Shown here: positions 55,501 to 62,846 of the stretch, one piece after another | Layout of the letters: each line of letters opens with the position of its first letter | Numbering within the stretch: the stretch's first letter is position 1 | Assembly: GCA_021014325.1 (NCBI GenBank) | Contig: CM037476.1 | Span: 18,450,827-18,514,826 of the forward strand | From: Plazaster borealis | Taxonomy: Eukaryota; Echinodermata; Asteroidea; Forcipulatida; Labidiasteridae | Direction of reading: 5' to 3' | Length of the DNA stretch: 64,000 nt | Position numbers and translations under genes: made by a program | The notes under the pieces: model-generated | What the model was told of the DNA's origin: nothing | The model's database searches: none | The model's input: the letters and a program-made list of their open reading frames with translations, nothing else

Positions 55501-58500
55501 AAAAAATAACAGTGATGTTTTACTCGTCTTCGTGATTATAAAATTACGATCCCTTTGCGCTATGGTGAAGTGTGCTTATACCATCACAATGACCCCTGTA
55601 TGTGTTGATGTACAAGCAGTATGTTACTTCGCGACATGTGTAATGTTGAAGACTGCGTCTTATGCGGCGGTGCGCCTTATCTGTTGAGCCTCAAATATAT
55701 TCTGGTGATTTTAGGGACCTGCGTCTTATCCCCCGAGCGCCTTATCCGCAGGAAATTACGGTACACATGGTGTTACCAAAAACTAAATAAACATTGACAC
55801 CCCACCATGCAATACCTCAAAACCCATAAAACAAAATCATGTTTTTCTGGTTCTAGACTTAGTCTCTGACTGGTCCAGCAAGGGTCGTTCCGATCTCTTC
55901 AGCTTTATTCCCTACACACTCAATCTGAATATCATCTTGAGAGAGTTTGTCTTGACGCTACCCACCAATAAATACAACTGGATCGACTGCTCATCACGCC
56001 AGCAAAAAAATGGTAAGATTTATTTTTTATTTTATTAAAAAAATTAAAAAATATAGGACAAAAATTATTAACTTATCCAACAGCACAATTAGCCCCAATA
56101 ACAGGATGAATAGGAAACAAGAAGAAATGTTCAGTTTTAGATGTGGGAGGAAAACCCAAATGGGGAAAACACACGCAGTCAGAAAGAAACAGAAAACTCA
56201 ATCCACGTGAACAATAATCAGTGCTGACTCTACAAAGAATGTGTTCTTAATTGTCGTGGCCGAGTGGTTAAGAGCACCGGACTCAAGCTCTGGTGTTTCT
56301 GATCAGCAGAGTGTGGGTTCGAGTCCCAGTCATGACACTTGTATCCTTGAGCAAGATACTTTACCATAATTGCTTTGTTCTTCGGATGGGACATTAAGCC
56401 GTAGGTCCCGTGTACTAGGATTGGTAGTGCACGTAAAAGAACCCAGAACACTTATTGTGGAAGAGTAGGGGTTAACCCCGGTGTTTCTGGTTCACATAGC
56501 AAGCACCCTTGTTTACAGGTTTCCTCAGGCTTGCAAGCTACAGTGATTAAGTTCACTTATGAGGCATCCTTGGTTTCATTACCAGAAATATATAATAATA
56601 AATAATAATAAGAATAAAAGGCTCCAGTTCGAGGTGGGATTCGAACTGGGGGCCACAGAGGTGAAAGGCAGGGAAGGGACCCATTGTCAACAGCGGGAAT
56701 GAAAGTCTTCTAAAATTCACAATCAGGTAGACATTCCAAAAGTCAATAGACAATCGGTGTCCGGAGTCACGTGACTCATAGTGGGTATACAATGTTAACA
56801 AACCAAACAAGCAACGCATCAGTGTGCGTGGACAAGCATGGCTGCTTCCGGGTGCTTCTGCTGTAGGTGCGGAAGAAGCCACGCTTTTCCACGCACACTG
56901 GGCGTGGCTGCTTGGTTTGTTAAAATTTTTACCCACTATGAGTCACGTGACTCCGAACACCGATTGTGTCTATGGAACCTTTGCACCAACGTCGCATGCA
57001 GCTACTGTTTTCCACGTTCACCATTTTGGGAGTCAAATTGCCCGTATGGTAAGCGTGTAAGAGCTTCATCCCCTAAAATGTGCACTGTAACTGTGTAACA
57101 CACTAAGACATTGACTTCCAAATGGCGCATACAAGATTATTGTGATGATGACGTCAGGTGAATTGGGTCAATATTAACAAAATTAAAAACACCCCCACCC
57201 TGTTATTGAAACTATAGGAAAATTGTACCTGGCCACCACTTTTTCATTATGAATTAAAATAGTCAATTTTTCTTGTTCAACTCCAAATTATTTCAAATTT
57301 CAAAATTCATTTTCCCTTGGTGTGTCGTGGCCGAGCGGTTAAGAGCACCGGACTCGAGCTCTGGTGTTTCTGATCAGCAGAGTGTGGGTTCGAGTCCCAG
57401 TCATGACACTTGTATCCTTAAGCAAGATACTTTACCATAATTGCTTTGTCCTTCGGATGGGACATTAAGCCGTAGGTTCCGTGTACTAGGATTGGTAGTG
57501 CACGTAAAAGAACCCAGAACACTTATCGTGGAAGAGTAGGGGTTTAACCCCAGTGTTTCTGGTTCACATTGCAAGCACCCTTGTTTACAGGTTTCCTCAG
57601 GCTTGCGAGCTACAATGATTAAGTTCACTGGTGAGGCATCCTTGGTTTCATTACCAGAAATATATAATAATAATAATAATTATAATAATAATAACTTGAA
57701 TTAAAATAGTATCTTATTTAATCAAAATGAGATATTGCTTTTGGTAACAATGAGTGAAAAATTGGTGGCCGGATACAGAAATGTTTCCAAACTATACATT
57801 GTAACAGCGCAAGAAAAGTGTAACAGCAATGGTTAGTAATTGGTCTTGAATCAAGTTTGAACTTTGACCTGTCCATTCTGTTTCAGTGTTCATTGCCCTG
57901 GTTGGGGACCTGTTGGATCTATCTGTCGTACTGCCGTTCTCCGATTACATTCCTACAAACCTGCCAGTCAGAGTGCTCCTACGGGTAAGAAGGGCTCCAA
58001 TTTCAAGAAAATTCCAACTAGACCATAGAGCTTGAAGCTCAACAACTTTCACTGGACCAGAAATACTTCTAAGAGACCCCCCCAAAAAATCCTTTCTCTT
58101 AAAGGCATCGTACACGTTTGGTAATTGGAGCCTATTGTTTGTTTCAATCCTATATAGTTGTAGATATATACCATAAAACTAACCTGTGAAAGTTTCATTT
58201 CAAAAGGTGGTAGCGTTTTTGAGACATTGCTGAAAATCTGGAGCGATTATGTCCACGCAGGAAGAATAATCTGAGAAGCGTTACCGTAACTCTTCTTAAT
58301 ATTCAAAATATTTTTGGGATAAAAAGTGATGTATTTTTCCAAAACCGCAGTCCTTTGAAGTAAAAAGTTTCTCAAAATGCATTATACTATCCAAAGCTGC
58401 TGTACTTCTTACCAAGAAAGTTTTTATTGCCATAAATTTTCAGAGTCATTACCAAACGTATACGATGCCTTTAAACATAAAACATAAATTAAAACGTAAA

Positions 58501-61500
58501 TGTACACTTACACTTGTTTGCTCAGTAAATCTTTAAGATATATTTAAAAAAACAAAACTACACTGCAGGACTTATTTGATTGTAAAATAACTAGCCCAAT
58601 ACCAACATTACTGGACTTGTGGTAAGTGGTCCATTTGGTATTTCTAGCCCTGGCAATTGCATTTCTAGTGGCTATATTTTTTGTTGGAGATTGCTGAAGG
58701 TTTCCTGATGGATAATTTTAATTGATACTTTTCTCCTTGATGTACATTTAGGGAGACTCAGTATCTGGGCGTATATACTGCCCAGAGTGTCACAGTAGTC
58801 AGCACTGCTTGCTTGCCCTAGATCGCTCCACCAAAGGGTCTGGTAACTGGCTAGAAGACAAGAAACAATTGGGGTTGTCACCGGACCACTGGCAGGGGAT
58901 CACACAAGAGTAAGTGACATTGACAAAGACAATGATAATGTACGACCTCTATAGAGGTAGAAGAGAACTTTAAAATCACAAGATAAACTTTTGTTAAAGT
59001 CATACCACAGTTACAACATTAGACCATCAGGACTGTGGTATATTTGTTTATAACATTTTATTTTGTGACAGATTTTAATGACACATTAAATAAAGAAAAG
59101 TGAAACAAATGACGTACATAAAAGTCAAGTAAAGTCACATTTTGCGAGGGGGAGGGGATAACAAACATAAGAAATTCTAAAACATGTATACATAGTTTGT
59201 GTAGAAAGGACATAATACAAAGTGTGTTCACTTGACATGACAGAGGCCTGGATACCAGACACAAACTATGGATGCAATCCTCATTTGACATTCACTTTTT
59301 ACATGATTTTCATTGGGATAGTGGGACAGTTTCAGAAAATCGTATCTTGTGTTAAAGACGAAGTGTCCCTTTTTCATGCAATAAGACGGTTGCCCCAAAA
59401 TATTGCCTTTTATCTTCAAGCAAACTTGAATCCTCCATTCTGATTGGTCAATCCATAGCAATTGTGTGATATTTACCTATAATATTGCACGACCCATATC
59501 AAACCCTGTTCTGTCGCGCTGTTTAACTCTGCACATTGCGCTATTTTAGGCTAGGCATGTCAATTTTGCTTTAAGATAAATTTGTTATAATAATAATAAT
59601 AATTACACCATTTATAGAGCACTAAATACGTATGTTTCTAAGCGCTATAACCAGACTAATCAGAGTGACAAAACAGGTAGGTTTTAAGTAATGATTATCA
59701 CATGTGCGCTCGTGGAATACGGAAAAATATAGCTCGTCTGTGTCTCATATCTACCTCGGCCGAACCGGCCTTTGGCCTCGTTGGCTATGGGACGCAGAAG
59801 GTCTATATTTTTCCGTATTCCACTTGCGTTCTGTGATAACCAATTGTGTGTCAAGGTGTTAAGAGACCATTCCTTTGGAACATCACGGTCATAATCCGCA
59901 TGACATAGACTGCTGGAATTGTCAGGAAACAAATTCTCACCATGCCTGCTGGTTATTTTTTTTCTTCTTTCTTTCTGCAGGCACGGTTGGGTGGAGTGTG
60001 CTGCCGTCCCATATGTAGCAGTCAGCGTCACCTACACCTACCACCCTATCCCACTAGATGAGGACTCCCCCTTGATCCAGATCAGGAGGACTCCCAACGG
60101 GAAGCTTGAGCACGTAACCCATCCAGCTCAGACGACGTACGCCGGCTGGAGACGGACTGGCTGCGTGGCGGTGCCAACAGAGTGGCAGCCAGATCGTTTG
60201 CAGCTGGAGATCGATATTGGACCGGCTATTTTCATGGCCTATGGGTCAATAGTCAAGTGTGTTGTGGCCCTCAAGGTAAGGCAGAATTAACTTTGATAGA
60301 TGTTCCTAACCATTTGATCCTTCTAAGCATTGCAAAACATTTCCCAACTGAATAACGTTGGACGACTTTTGGGATCAGTTTTAGAATGTCTTCTTTTGGC
60401 TGGGTTGTTCATATCGGTGCACACCTGCCAACTGTTCAGATTTAATTGGAATTGTCCAGATGTTTTGAGATTACAGGTTGCAAAAAATCAGAACATTCCT
60501 ATTTCTGACAAGAGACAGCAATGAAAAAGTTTTAATAGTTCTGGTAAAAGAGGGTGCCATTTGCTTGTGACAGTAGAGATTTTTTTACGGAATGCAATAA
60601 TTTTTGTACAATGATTTAAATGTGAACATAATTTGTATGTTTACTTAAAGCTTTACTCGCACGACTTCTTGTGTCGCTATCTGTGGACTTGTTAAACTGG
60701 TGTTCCTATTTCTGAGGTTTCAATGTTGGCAGGTATGCGGTTGACGTATAATTATGTCCCTGGACATTCCATTGTGTAGCCTGCACAGGGATGCACCTAC
60801 CATGATACGCTTTGTTTCTCATGTACAAAGAGGGTAAAATAGTACTGGAATTCATGCTAAAAGTCTCCCTTTTTCCATGGTTATTCTGTAATCCCAAATC
60901 TAGTCCTTTTTTGCAAAATGAGGATTACGAGAGATCGATATGCTGCCACCATCGTTTATCATTGTATTCAGCATTGGAAGCAATTCCAAGATTCCAGCAG
61001 ACCATTGCTGATTATCAGCCGTGGCTTACTGCTAAGGTTCTGGCCTATGGTCTGTGCAAGTCTCGCACTTATCGAAATAAGAAAAACATTCGAACAAAGA
61101 CTATATTATAATATATGGAAAGGTTTGCGGTAAAACCATGTAATGACTATCTCTAAATGAGTTAGGGTGGTTCTGAAAAGAACCGTTGGTTTCAACTCGA
61201 CATTTCGATCAGTATGCTCTGATCGTCTTCTGGAGAAAGCTGGACTCTGATGCTGCATGCTACTTAAGTACTGTGGATGCGGATGCGAAGACTATATTTT
61301 TCTTTGAAATCAAATCTTCTTTTTAAATTATATTTATACACAATTCTTGAAAATAAAAATACCAATAGCAAGTTGTTATAAATAATTTTTTAAATTTTGT
61401 ATAATACAAATAACTTGTTCAAATTAACATTGAAACAAAATTAAAACTTGGGACAAGGATGCATATTGTTAGAAAATCCCATTTGCCAATCACGCCTGAA

Positions 61501-62841
61501 TGTGCGCGTCTATTACGTAGGTGTAATGACAACATGACCGTCAGTTGGGCAAAATTCTTAATTTTTTACAAGTAACCGGAAATGGAGGTCAAGTCTTATT
61601 CTCAGGTTTTCTTCATTATTTTGTTGAATTGATTTTACTTTCATATTGTAAATCACTTAGTATTCCATTCCCAACAACATATATAATTTTTATAGCCATA
61701 AACTACATGTACGTTAAACTACAGTAATTTACAAAACAAAATCCCGCCAAACTCCATATGGTTTGGACCACAATGGTCCCGGATGTTCAAATATGTGAAG
61801 ACATTCCATAATTTCTCAAAAGAGAATGAAAATCCTGGTGCATTTTTTGAGAACGTTTGTTGTCTTTACTTTGTTTAGTCAGGGTTTCATTGTGAAAAAT
61901 ATTCTTAAAATATAAAACATTATTTCGGAAGTCAAAGTTTTTCGTTTACAGTCAGGAAGTGGTTTTTGAGATATCACCGAAAATCTGGAGCAGTTATGTC
62001 CACGCAGGAAGAATGATCCGTAATTGGAATATTCTGAGAAATGTGTCATGCAAAAACGTTTCTCAAATTTAAATGTTTTTGAATACCTCTCTCTAAAACC
62101 ACATTCCTTTGAAGGGAATTGTTTCTCAAAATCTTTTACATTATCAACAGCTGCAGTGCTTCTTAACAAGTAAGTTTTTATGGTAATTAATTTTAGAGTA
62201 ATTCCCAAAGGTATACCTTCCCTTTAAAGGCACTGTACACGTTTGGTAATTACTCAAAATGTATATTAGCATAAAAACTGACCTAGTAACGAGCAACAGA
62301 GAGCTGTTGATAGTATAAAACATTGTGAGAAACTACTCCCTCTGAAGTGACGTATTTTTTGAGAAAGAGGTAATTTCTCACTAAATTAATAAAAACTTAT
62401 TGCAAGAAGTTTTTATTCCTATCTGAAAGCACACAAATTTGTACAACCAGGGTGTTTTTTCTTTCATCATTTTCTTGCAACTTCGATGACCAATTGAGCC
62501 CAAATTTTCACAGGCTTGTTATTTTATGCATATGTTGGGATACACCAAGTGAGAATACTGGTCTTTGACAATTACCAAACGTGTACGATGCCTTTAAGTG
62601 GAGAAGTATGGATTCTATGCTGGAGACCATGATGCTTTAAAAAATAATCTAATTTCTACTTTACAATGGACAGGAGAACTATTTTGGAGTTGACCAGGTT
62701 TTTACGGACTTCACTAGACCCCCAAGCGACGGTCTAGAGGGTAAGGACATCGATGGACGTATTGTCAATGGTCTAGATCTCAGACCCATGGAAGTCATCG
62801 TTTCCCTGAATGTAGATGGTATCAAGGCAACCCTTCCTATG
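40335..62841 (+). CDS. BLTP1: BLTP1 (KIAA1109/tweek) bridge-like lipid-transfer protein, N-terminal 16 coding exons (partial; continues past the window)
   Basis: Sixteen exons (listed separately) join to 2,319 nt = 773 codons with no stop and consistent phases; all introns are GT-AG. An in-frame TAA at 40329-40331 supports the ATG. Residues 28-48 are a transmembrane helix (LLLLPLVATVCACIWLLFIT), followed by TYYHSR and the short N-terminal lipid-channel segment. Landmarks that identify the family: HIHIGSISVSLLSGKLMFRD, IQDGLLILRWW, PPRYMGEGFVVVQSN, CWALDVTCG, YGPWADRQRD, KDKETNAVHI, NYNWIDCS-type (KYNWIDCSSRQQKN), HGWVECAAVPYV and KENYFG. BLTP1 is a very long rod of repeating beta-groove units that moves lipids in bulk between the ER and other membranes. 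Animal proteins are about 5,000 residues, so roughly 15% is here. Regulation is not visible. Confidence 0.96.
40633..41009 (-). mobile_element. Family-A MITE, reverse copy, in BLTP1 intron 1
   Basis: TTAAAGGCAATGGACACGTT at the left, ACGTGTCCAGTGCCTTTAA at the right, with reversed interior as at 39566. Confidence 0.9.
41758..41836 (+). CDS. BLTP1: BLTP1 exon 2
   Basis: Encodes SISVSLLSGKLMFRDVTYIT then VDYACR across the junction. Acceptor TGACTAG, donor GTAAGC. A MITE begins six bases after the exon end. Confidence 0.94.
41842..42023. mobile_element. Short MITE with AATAGACTTT/AAAGGTCTAT ends (copy 2)
   Basis: Shares CATGTTCCCTGCATCCC, ACAAAAAGGAACCAGACTAT and GGTTACATTGATTTGA with 4517-4697. 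It sits six bases after the exon-2 end, so only GTAAGC remains of the original donor context. Confidence 0.8.
42226..42568. mobile_element. hAT-like MITE with CAGGGCT...AGCCCTG ends
   Basis: Starts CAGGGCTGGAATC and ends AATTTCGAGCCCTG. GGACTTGTCCAGTCCATGAG and AAAATCACTGGCCTCAG are shared, in reverse, with 53450-54120. Terminal CAGGGCTCGAA ends are typical of hAT-derived elements. Confidence 0.75.
42702..42766 (+). CDS. BLTP1: BLTP1 exon 3
   Basis: Encodes IQDGLLILRWWRQYLQVGDQ E. Acceptor GTCACAG, donor GTGAGT, phase 1 at the end. Confidence 0.94.
42965..44395 (-). mobile_element. tRNA-derived SINE (family B), split by a hAT-like element
   Basis: The minus strand begins at 44395 with GTCGTGGCCGAGTGGTC (A-box) and GGTTCGAATCCCGGTCGTG (B-box), and runs to GTAACCCTG near 44167. 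The rest of the SINE resumes left of 43064 as CCCCTGGTGGCAGTTGATTT and TGGCCGTCCAGCC. Confidence 0.75.
43064..44136. mobile_element. hAT-like non-autonomous element nested in a SINE
   Basis: AGAGCTGCCAACT at the left and GGTTGGCAGCTCT at the right. It is flanked by GCACGTTC and GCACGTTG, a 7-of-8 match that fits an 8-bp hAT target duplication. No transposase frame is recognisable. Another copy's start, CAGAGCTGCCAACT, appears at 63967. Confidence 0.8.
44571..44740. repeat. 85-bp tandem duplication, two near-perfect copies
   Basis: AAAGATGAGGCTATAG starts at 44571 and again at 44656. Both run through AACAGAATCGGTAGAGCTGA to CATACAGTGTTCA with no difference seen except at the seam. Confidence 0.9.
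44780..44975. mobile_element. Partial family-B-related MITE next to BLTP1 exon 4
   Basis: ACAAACCTGTGAAAATTTAG at the left and TTTCACAGGTTAGTTTTATT at the right resemble family-B interior. The right end lies about 17 bp before the exon-4 acceptor. Confidence 0.5.
44992..45148 (+). CDS. BLTP1: BLTP1 exon 4
   Basis: Encodes TQGFVNRVYILLNGVEFHCY... followed by a Ser-rich linker (SSKSTTDSQDSSDS). Of two possible donors, GTAAGT at 45149 is chosen over GTAAAC at 45142 because only it keeps phase with exon 5. Confidence 0.88.
45219..45589 (+). mobile_element. Family-A MITE in BLTP1 intron 4
   Basis: TAAAGGTATCGTACACGTTT at the left, ACGTGTTCGGTGCCTTTAA at the right, with central palindrome. Confidence 0.9.
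45758..45922. mobile_element. MITE with CCAATTTCATAGAGCTGC ends (copy 1)
   Basis: The left end TTCCAATTTCATAGAGCTGC is the complement of the right end GCAGCTCTATTAAATTGGG. The interior TTACCAGAATAAGGTTACCA is shared with 48545 and 50265. Confidence 0.85.
46104..46269. mobile_element. Near-perfect 166-bp palindrome
   Basis: GGGAATAAAAGAGTAG (46104-46119) pairs with CTACTCTTTTATTCCC (46254-46269). Pairing continues through AGGGTCGTGGCCGTGCGATA and its complement around a GC-rich 14-bp loop, CAGCCGAAGGCGAG-like. No coding capacity. Confidence 0.9.
46269..46634. mobile_element. Element with CATTCATAAATGCCC ends
   Basis: CATTCATAAATGCCC at the left is the complement of GGGTATTTATGAATG at the right, apart from one position. 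The interior is CpG-rich (GCGTAAATGAGCGTGCGTGC). Directly adjoins the palindrome at 46104-46269. Confidence 0.55.
46852..46936 (+). CDS. BLTP1: BLTP1 exon 5
   Basis: Encodes the stretch ending TALDWRDFFGVIKFDIHT, matching the family's '..W...IPVIKV.V.TG' region. The acceptor is ambiguous: AG at 46850-46851 or 46856-46857; both keep phase and differ by two residues. Confidence 0.85.
47040..47230 (+). pseudogene. LINE reverse-transcriptase C-terminal fragment
   Basis: A frame reads TKFYGQRAFNFIAPSLWNDL PLHIRQADSPQI, the CR1/L2-type ORF2 C-terminal signature. The LINE 3' tail continues after an inserted MITE as TATAAATGTCTTG and (ATT)n at 47586-47614. Confidence 0.8.
47296..47584. mobile_element. 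MITE with TAGACCCATTGCA ends, inserted in a LINE 3' tail
   Basis: TAGACCCATTGCA at the left and TGCAATGGGTCTA at the right. Inside, a perfect 19-bp inverted repeat (47346-47364 and 47392-47410, core CATTTTGGGTGTCAAAA) forms a hairpin. Confidence 0.8.
47672..47862 (+). CDS. BLTP1: BLTP1 exon 6
   Basis: Encodes GRIVFGNQFVPSVLILSIED... to ...LAPSPKFDGPTDE. Acceptor AATTACAG, donor GTGAGT. Confidence 0.94.
48159..48204 (+). ncRNA. Hammerhead-ribozyme-like motif 1
   Basis: TCTC-CTGAAGA (core 48165-48171), helix II arms GAGCAG/CTGTTT around AGTATA, then GAAAC-GTT-GAGACC (48191-48204). CUGANGA and GAAA cores are intact; helix I (TCTC with GAGA) is short. It resembles the minimal type-I hammerheads known from Penelope-like retroelements. 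Confidence 0.5.
48545..48735. mobile_element. MITE with GGGCCCAATTTCA ends (copy 2)
   Basis: GGGCCCAATTTCATAGAGCT and AGCTCTGAAATTGGGCCC are inverted ends. GCTTAAGCA words are internal to both ends. Confidence 0.9.
49000..49110 (+). mobile_element. tRNA-like SINE fragment
   Basis: A B-box-like GGGTTCGACTCCCACCC lies at 49059-49075, followed by AAGTAATAAGGAAGTTC. The A-box is degenerate. Confidence 0.5.
49218..49297 (+). CDS. BLTP1: BLTP1 exon 7
   Basis: Encodes PPRYMGEGFVVVQSNTLYLH then YSQDEA, a highly conserved block. Acceptor CTTCTAG, donor GTAAAT. Confidence 0.95.
49990..50110 (+). CDS. BLTP1: BLTP1 exon 8
   Basis: Encodes ...ELIPPCWALDVTCGAGTN and SYGPWADRQR. Acceptor ATTTCAG, donor GTATAT. 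Confidence 0.95.
50265..50437. mobile_element. MITE with GGGCCCAATTTCA ends (copy 3)
   Basis: GGGCCCAATTTCATAAAGC at the left and AGCTCTATGAAACTGGGCCC at the right. It ends 54 bp before BLTP1 exon 9. Confidence 0.9.
50491..50647 (+). CDS. BLTP1: BLTP1 exon 9
   Basis: Encodes DALMKFFFPQAFKTHEVTPK... to ...VAEATIDILFSKDK. Acceptor CATCAG, donor GTATGA. Confidence 0.95.
51000..51112. repeat. Poly-T-rich tract
   Basis: Over 100 bp of T runs broken by single C or G, in BLTP1 intron 9. Confidence 0.9.
51360..51530 (+). CDS. BLTP1: BLTP1 exon 10
   Basis: Encodes ETNAVHIDVDKASYVEVSVP... GQLLHVDSSTSMEYRSLIES. 57 codons, phase 0 at both ends. Acceptor TTTTAG, donor GTGAGG. Confidence 0.95.
51607..51957 (+). 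mobile_element. tRNA-derived SINE (family B) with LINE-type tail
   Basis: Begins GTCGTGGATGAGCC, has B-box GGTTCGATTCCCGGTCATAA, then GACCCAGAGGTAAATGGGTA, and ends CGCGCTATATAAGAGTCG with (ATT)n. The tail resembles LINE 3' ends and may have supplied mobility. Confidence 0.85.
52934..53051 (+). CDS. BLTP1: BLTP1 exon 11
   Basis: Encodes FQVAMHYPRVWNDHQNWEIT... then YAHKCFIS. Acceptor ATGTAG, donor GTAAGT. Confidence 0.94.
53106..53410 (-). mobile_element. Retroelement 3' end, reverse orientation
   Basis: (AAT)n at 53109-53128, TTATAAGGCGCAC and a non-coding body with GGAGTTCCAAAGTCGCGGTG. This is the arrangement of a reversed LINE or SINE 3' region. Confidence 0.55.
53450..54120. mobile_element. 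hAT-like MITE, reverse and longer copy
   Basis: Starts CAGGGCTCGAATTTTACACT and ends AAATTCGAGCCCTG, perfect CAGGGCTCGAA ends. Shares sequence in reverse with 42226-42568. An extra block (about 53560-53870) is probably a later insertion. Confidence 0.8.
54330..54470 (-). mobile_element. tRNA-like SINE fragment, reverse
   Basis: The complement contains GGTTTGATTATGCC-type B-box sequence and GGTCTAGTAGAGAGACATC with CAAGCTCGGTGG, matching 7325 and 17330 pieces. Confidence 0.55.
54565..54614 (+). ncRNA. Hammerhead-ribozyme-like motif 2
   Basis: GTCTC (54565-54569) - CTGACGA core - helix II GACTA/TAGTC (54578-54582, 54597-54601) - GAAAC (54602-54606) - GTT - GAGAC (54610-54614). GTCTC and GAGAC pair perfectly as helix I. 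Helix III would be only A-U and C-G, as in dimer-forming Penelope-type hammerheads. Predicted cleavage is after GTT. All core bases are intact. Confidence 0.6.
54848..55763. mobile_element. Non-autonomous Tc1/mariner-pogo-like element, 0.9 kb
   Basis: TA followed by CCGTAATTTCCTGCGGATAA at the left, and TTATCCGCAGGAAATTACGG followed by TA at the right: perfect 20-bp inverted ends plus a TA target duplication. TCTTATC/CGCCTTATC words repeat inside both ends. No transposase frame seen. Confidence 0.88.
55857..56012 (+). CDS. BLTP1: BLTP1 exon 12
   Basis: Encodes DLVSDWSSKGRSDLFSFIPY... TNKYNWIDCSSRQQKN. Acceptor TTCTAG, donor GTAAGA. Confidence 0.95.
56060..56700 (-). mobile_element. SINE family D, copy 2, interrupted by a family-A SINE
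   Basis: CCAATAACAGGATGAATAGG and GATGTGGGAGGAAAACCC lie left of the inserted SINE. GAGGTGGGATTCGAACTGG and CACAGAGGTGAAAGGCAGG resume at 56630. The same blocks are contiguous at 9065-9313. Confidence 0.8.
56252..56612 (+). mobile_element. tRNA-derived SINE (family A, copy 2), nested
   Basis: tRNA-like head GTCGTGGCCGAGTGGTTAAG, B-box GGGTTCGAGTCCCAG, body CTTCGGATGGGACATTAAGC, (AAT)n-rich tail. Nearly identical to 57323-57690. Confidence 0.92.
56749..56970. mobile_element. Palindromic element, 222 bp, with inner hairpin
   Basis: GACAATCGGTGTCCGGAGTC at the left pairs with GACTCCGAACACCGATTGT at the right. CACGTGACTCATAGTGGGTA is likewise mirrored. An inner stem CAGTGTGCGTGGA/TCCACGCACACTG encloses the centre. 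Confidence 0.88.
57323..57690 (+). mobile_element. tRNA-derived SINE (family A, copy 3)
   Basis: Intact A-box (GGCCGAGCGGTTAAG) and B-box (GGGTTCGAGTCCC), the conserved CTTCGGATGGGAC domain and an (AAT)n tail. This is the best preserved copy and probably young. Confidence 0.93.
57887..57984 (+). CDS. BLTP1: BLTP1 exon 13
   Basis: Encodes VFIALVGDLLDLSVVLPFSD YIPTNLPVRVLLR. Acceptor TTTCAG, donor GTAAGA. Confidence 0.94.
58099..58474 (+). mobile_element. Family-B MITE in BLTP1 intron 13
   Basis: TTAAAGGCATCGTACACGTT and CAAACGTATACGATGCCTTTAA ends. The interior closely matches 24361-24757, with part of the central palindrome lost. Confidence 0.92.
58752..58909 (+). CDS. BLTP1: BLTP1 exon 14
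   Basis: Encodes GDSVSGRIYCPECHSSQHCL... HWQGITQE. Two CxxC/CxxxxxC-type cysteines occur (CPEC). Acceptor CATTTAG, donor GTAAGT. Confidence 0.92.
59580..59690. mobile_element. (AAT)n-linked retroelement tail, reverse
   Basis: ATAATAATAATAATTACACC then ATTTATAGAGCACTAAATACG and AAGCGCTATAACC resemble a reversed LINE/SINE 3' end. Confidence 0.5.
59693..59841. mobile_element. Foldback element with CGTGGAATACGG arms
   Basis: GTGGAATACGGAAAAATATAG pairs with CTATATTTTTCCGTATTCCAC (shown here as the 20-bp cores), and outer GATTATCACA pairs with TGTGATAACC. The loop is GC-rich with GGCCGAACCGGCC. Confidence 0.85.
59981..60275 (+). CDS. BLTP1: BLTP1 exon 15
   Basis: Encodes HGWVECAAVPYVAVSVTYTY HPI... 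to ...GSIVKCVVALK, 98 codons. The loop between is shorter than in vertebrates. Acceptor TTCTGCAG, donor GTAAGG. Confidence 0.95.
61193..61238 (-). ncRNA. Hammerhead-ribozyme-like motif 3, mutated core
   Basis: On the minus strand: CTC-CAGAAGA, helix II GATCAG/CTGATC around AGCATA (perfect, with flanking C-G), then GAAAT-GTC-GAG. The CUGANGA core has A for U at the second position, so self-cleavage is unlikely. Confidence 0.4.
61880..62223. mobile_element. Family-B-like MITE adjoining a family-A MITE
   Basis: GAGATATCACCGAAAATCTG and GGAGCAGTTATGTCCACGCA are family-B interior. The right part (CAACAGCTGCAGTGCTTC, ACAAGTAAGTTTTTATGG) has family-A-like wording. It ends at 62223, exactly where the next MITE starts. 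Confidence 0.7.
62224..62597 (+). mobile_element. Family-A MITE, full length, 76 bp before BLTP1 exon 16
   Basis: TTAAAGGCACTGTACACGTT at the left, ACGTGTACGATGCCTTTAA at the right, complete interior with palindrome. Confidence 0.92.
62674..62841 (+). CDS. BLTP1: BLTP1 exon 16 (last in window)
   Basis: Encodes ENYFGVDQVFTDFTRPPSDG ... LDLRPMEVIVSLNVDGIKAT LPM, 56 codons, phase 0. Donor GTAAGT. The next exon is not visible before 64000. Confidence 0.94.
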
Positions 62842-62846
62842 GTAAG

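Noticed and set aside
56252..56340. Possible functional tRNA gene
   Set aside because: A- and B-boxes are present, but the cloverleaf is imperfect and the sequence continues into a SINE body and tail, as in the copy at 57323.
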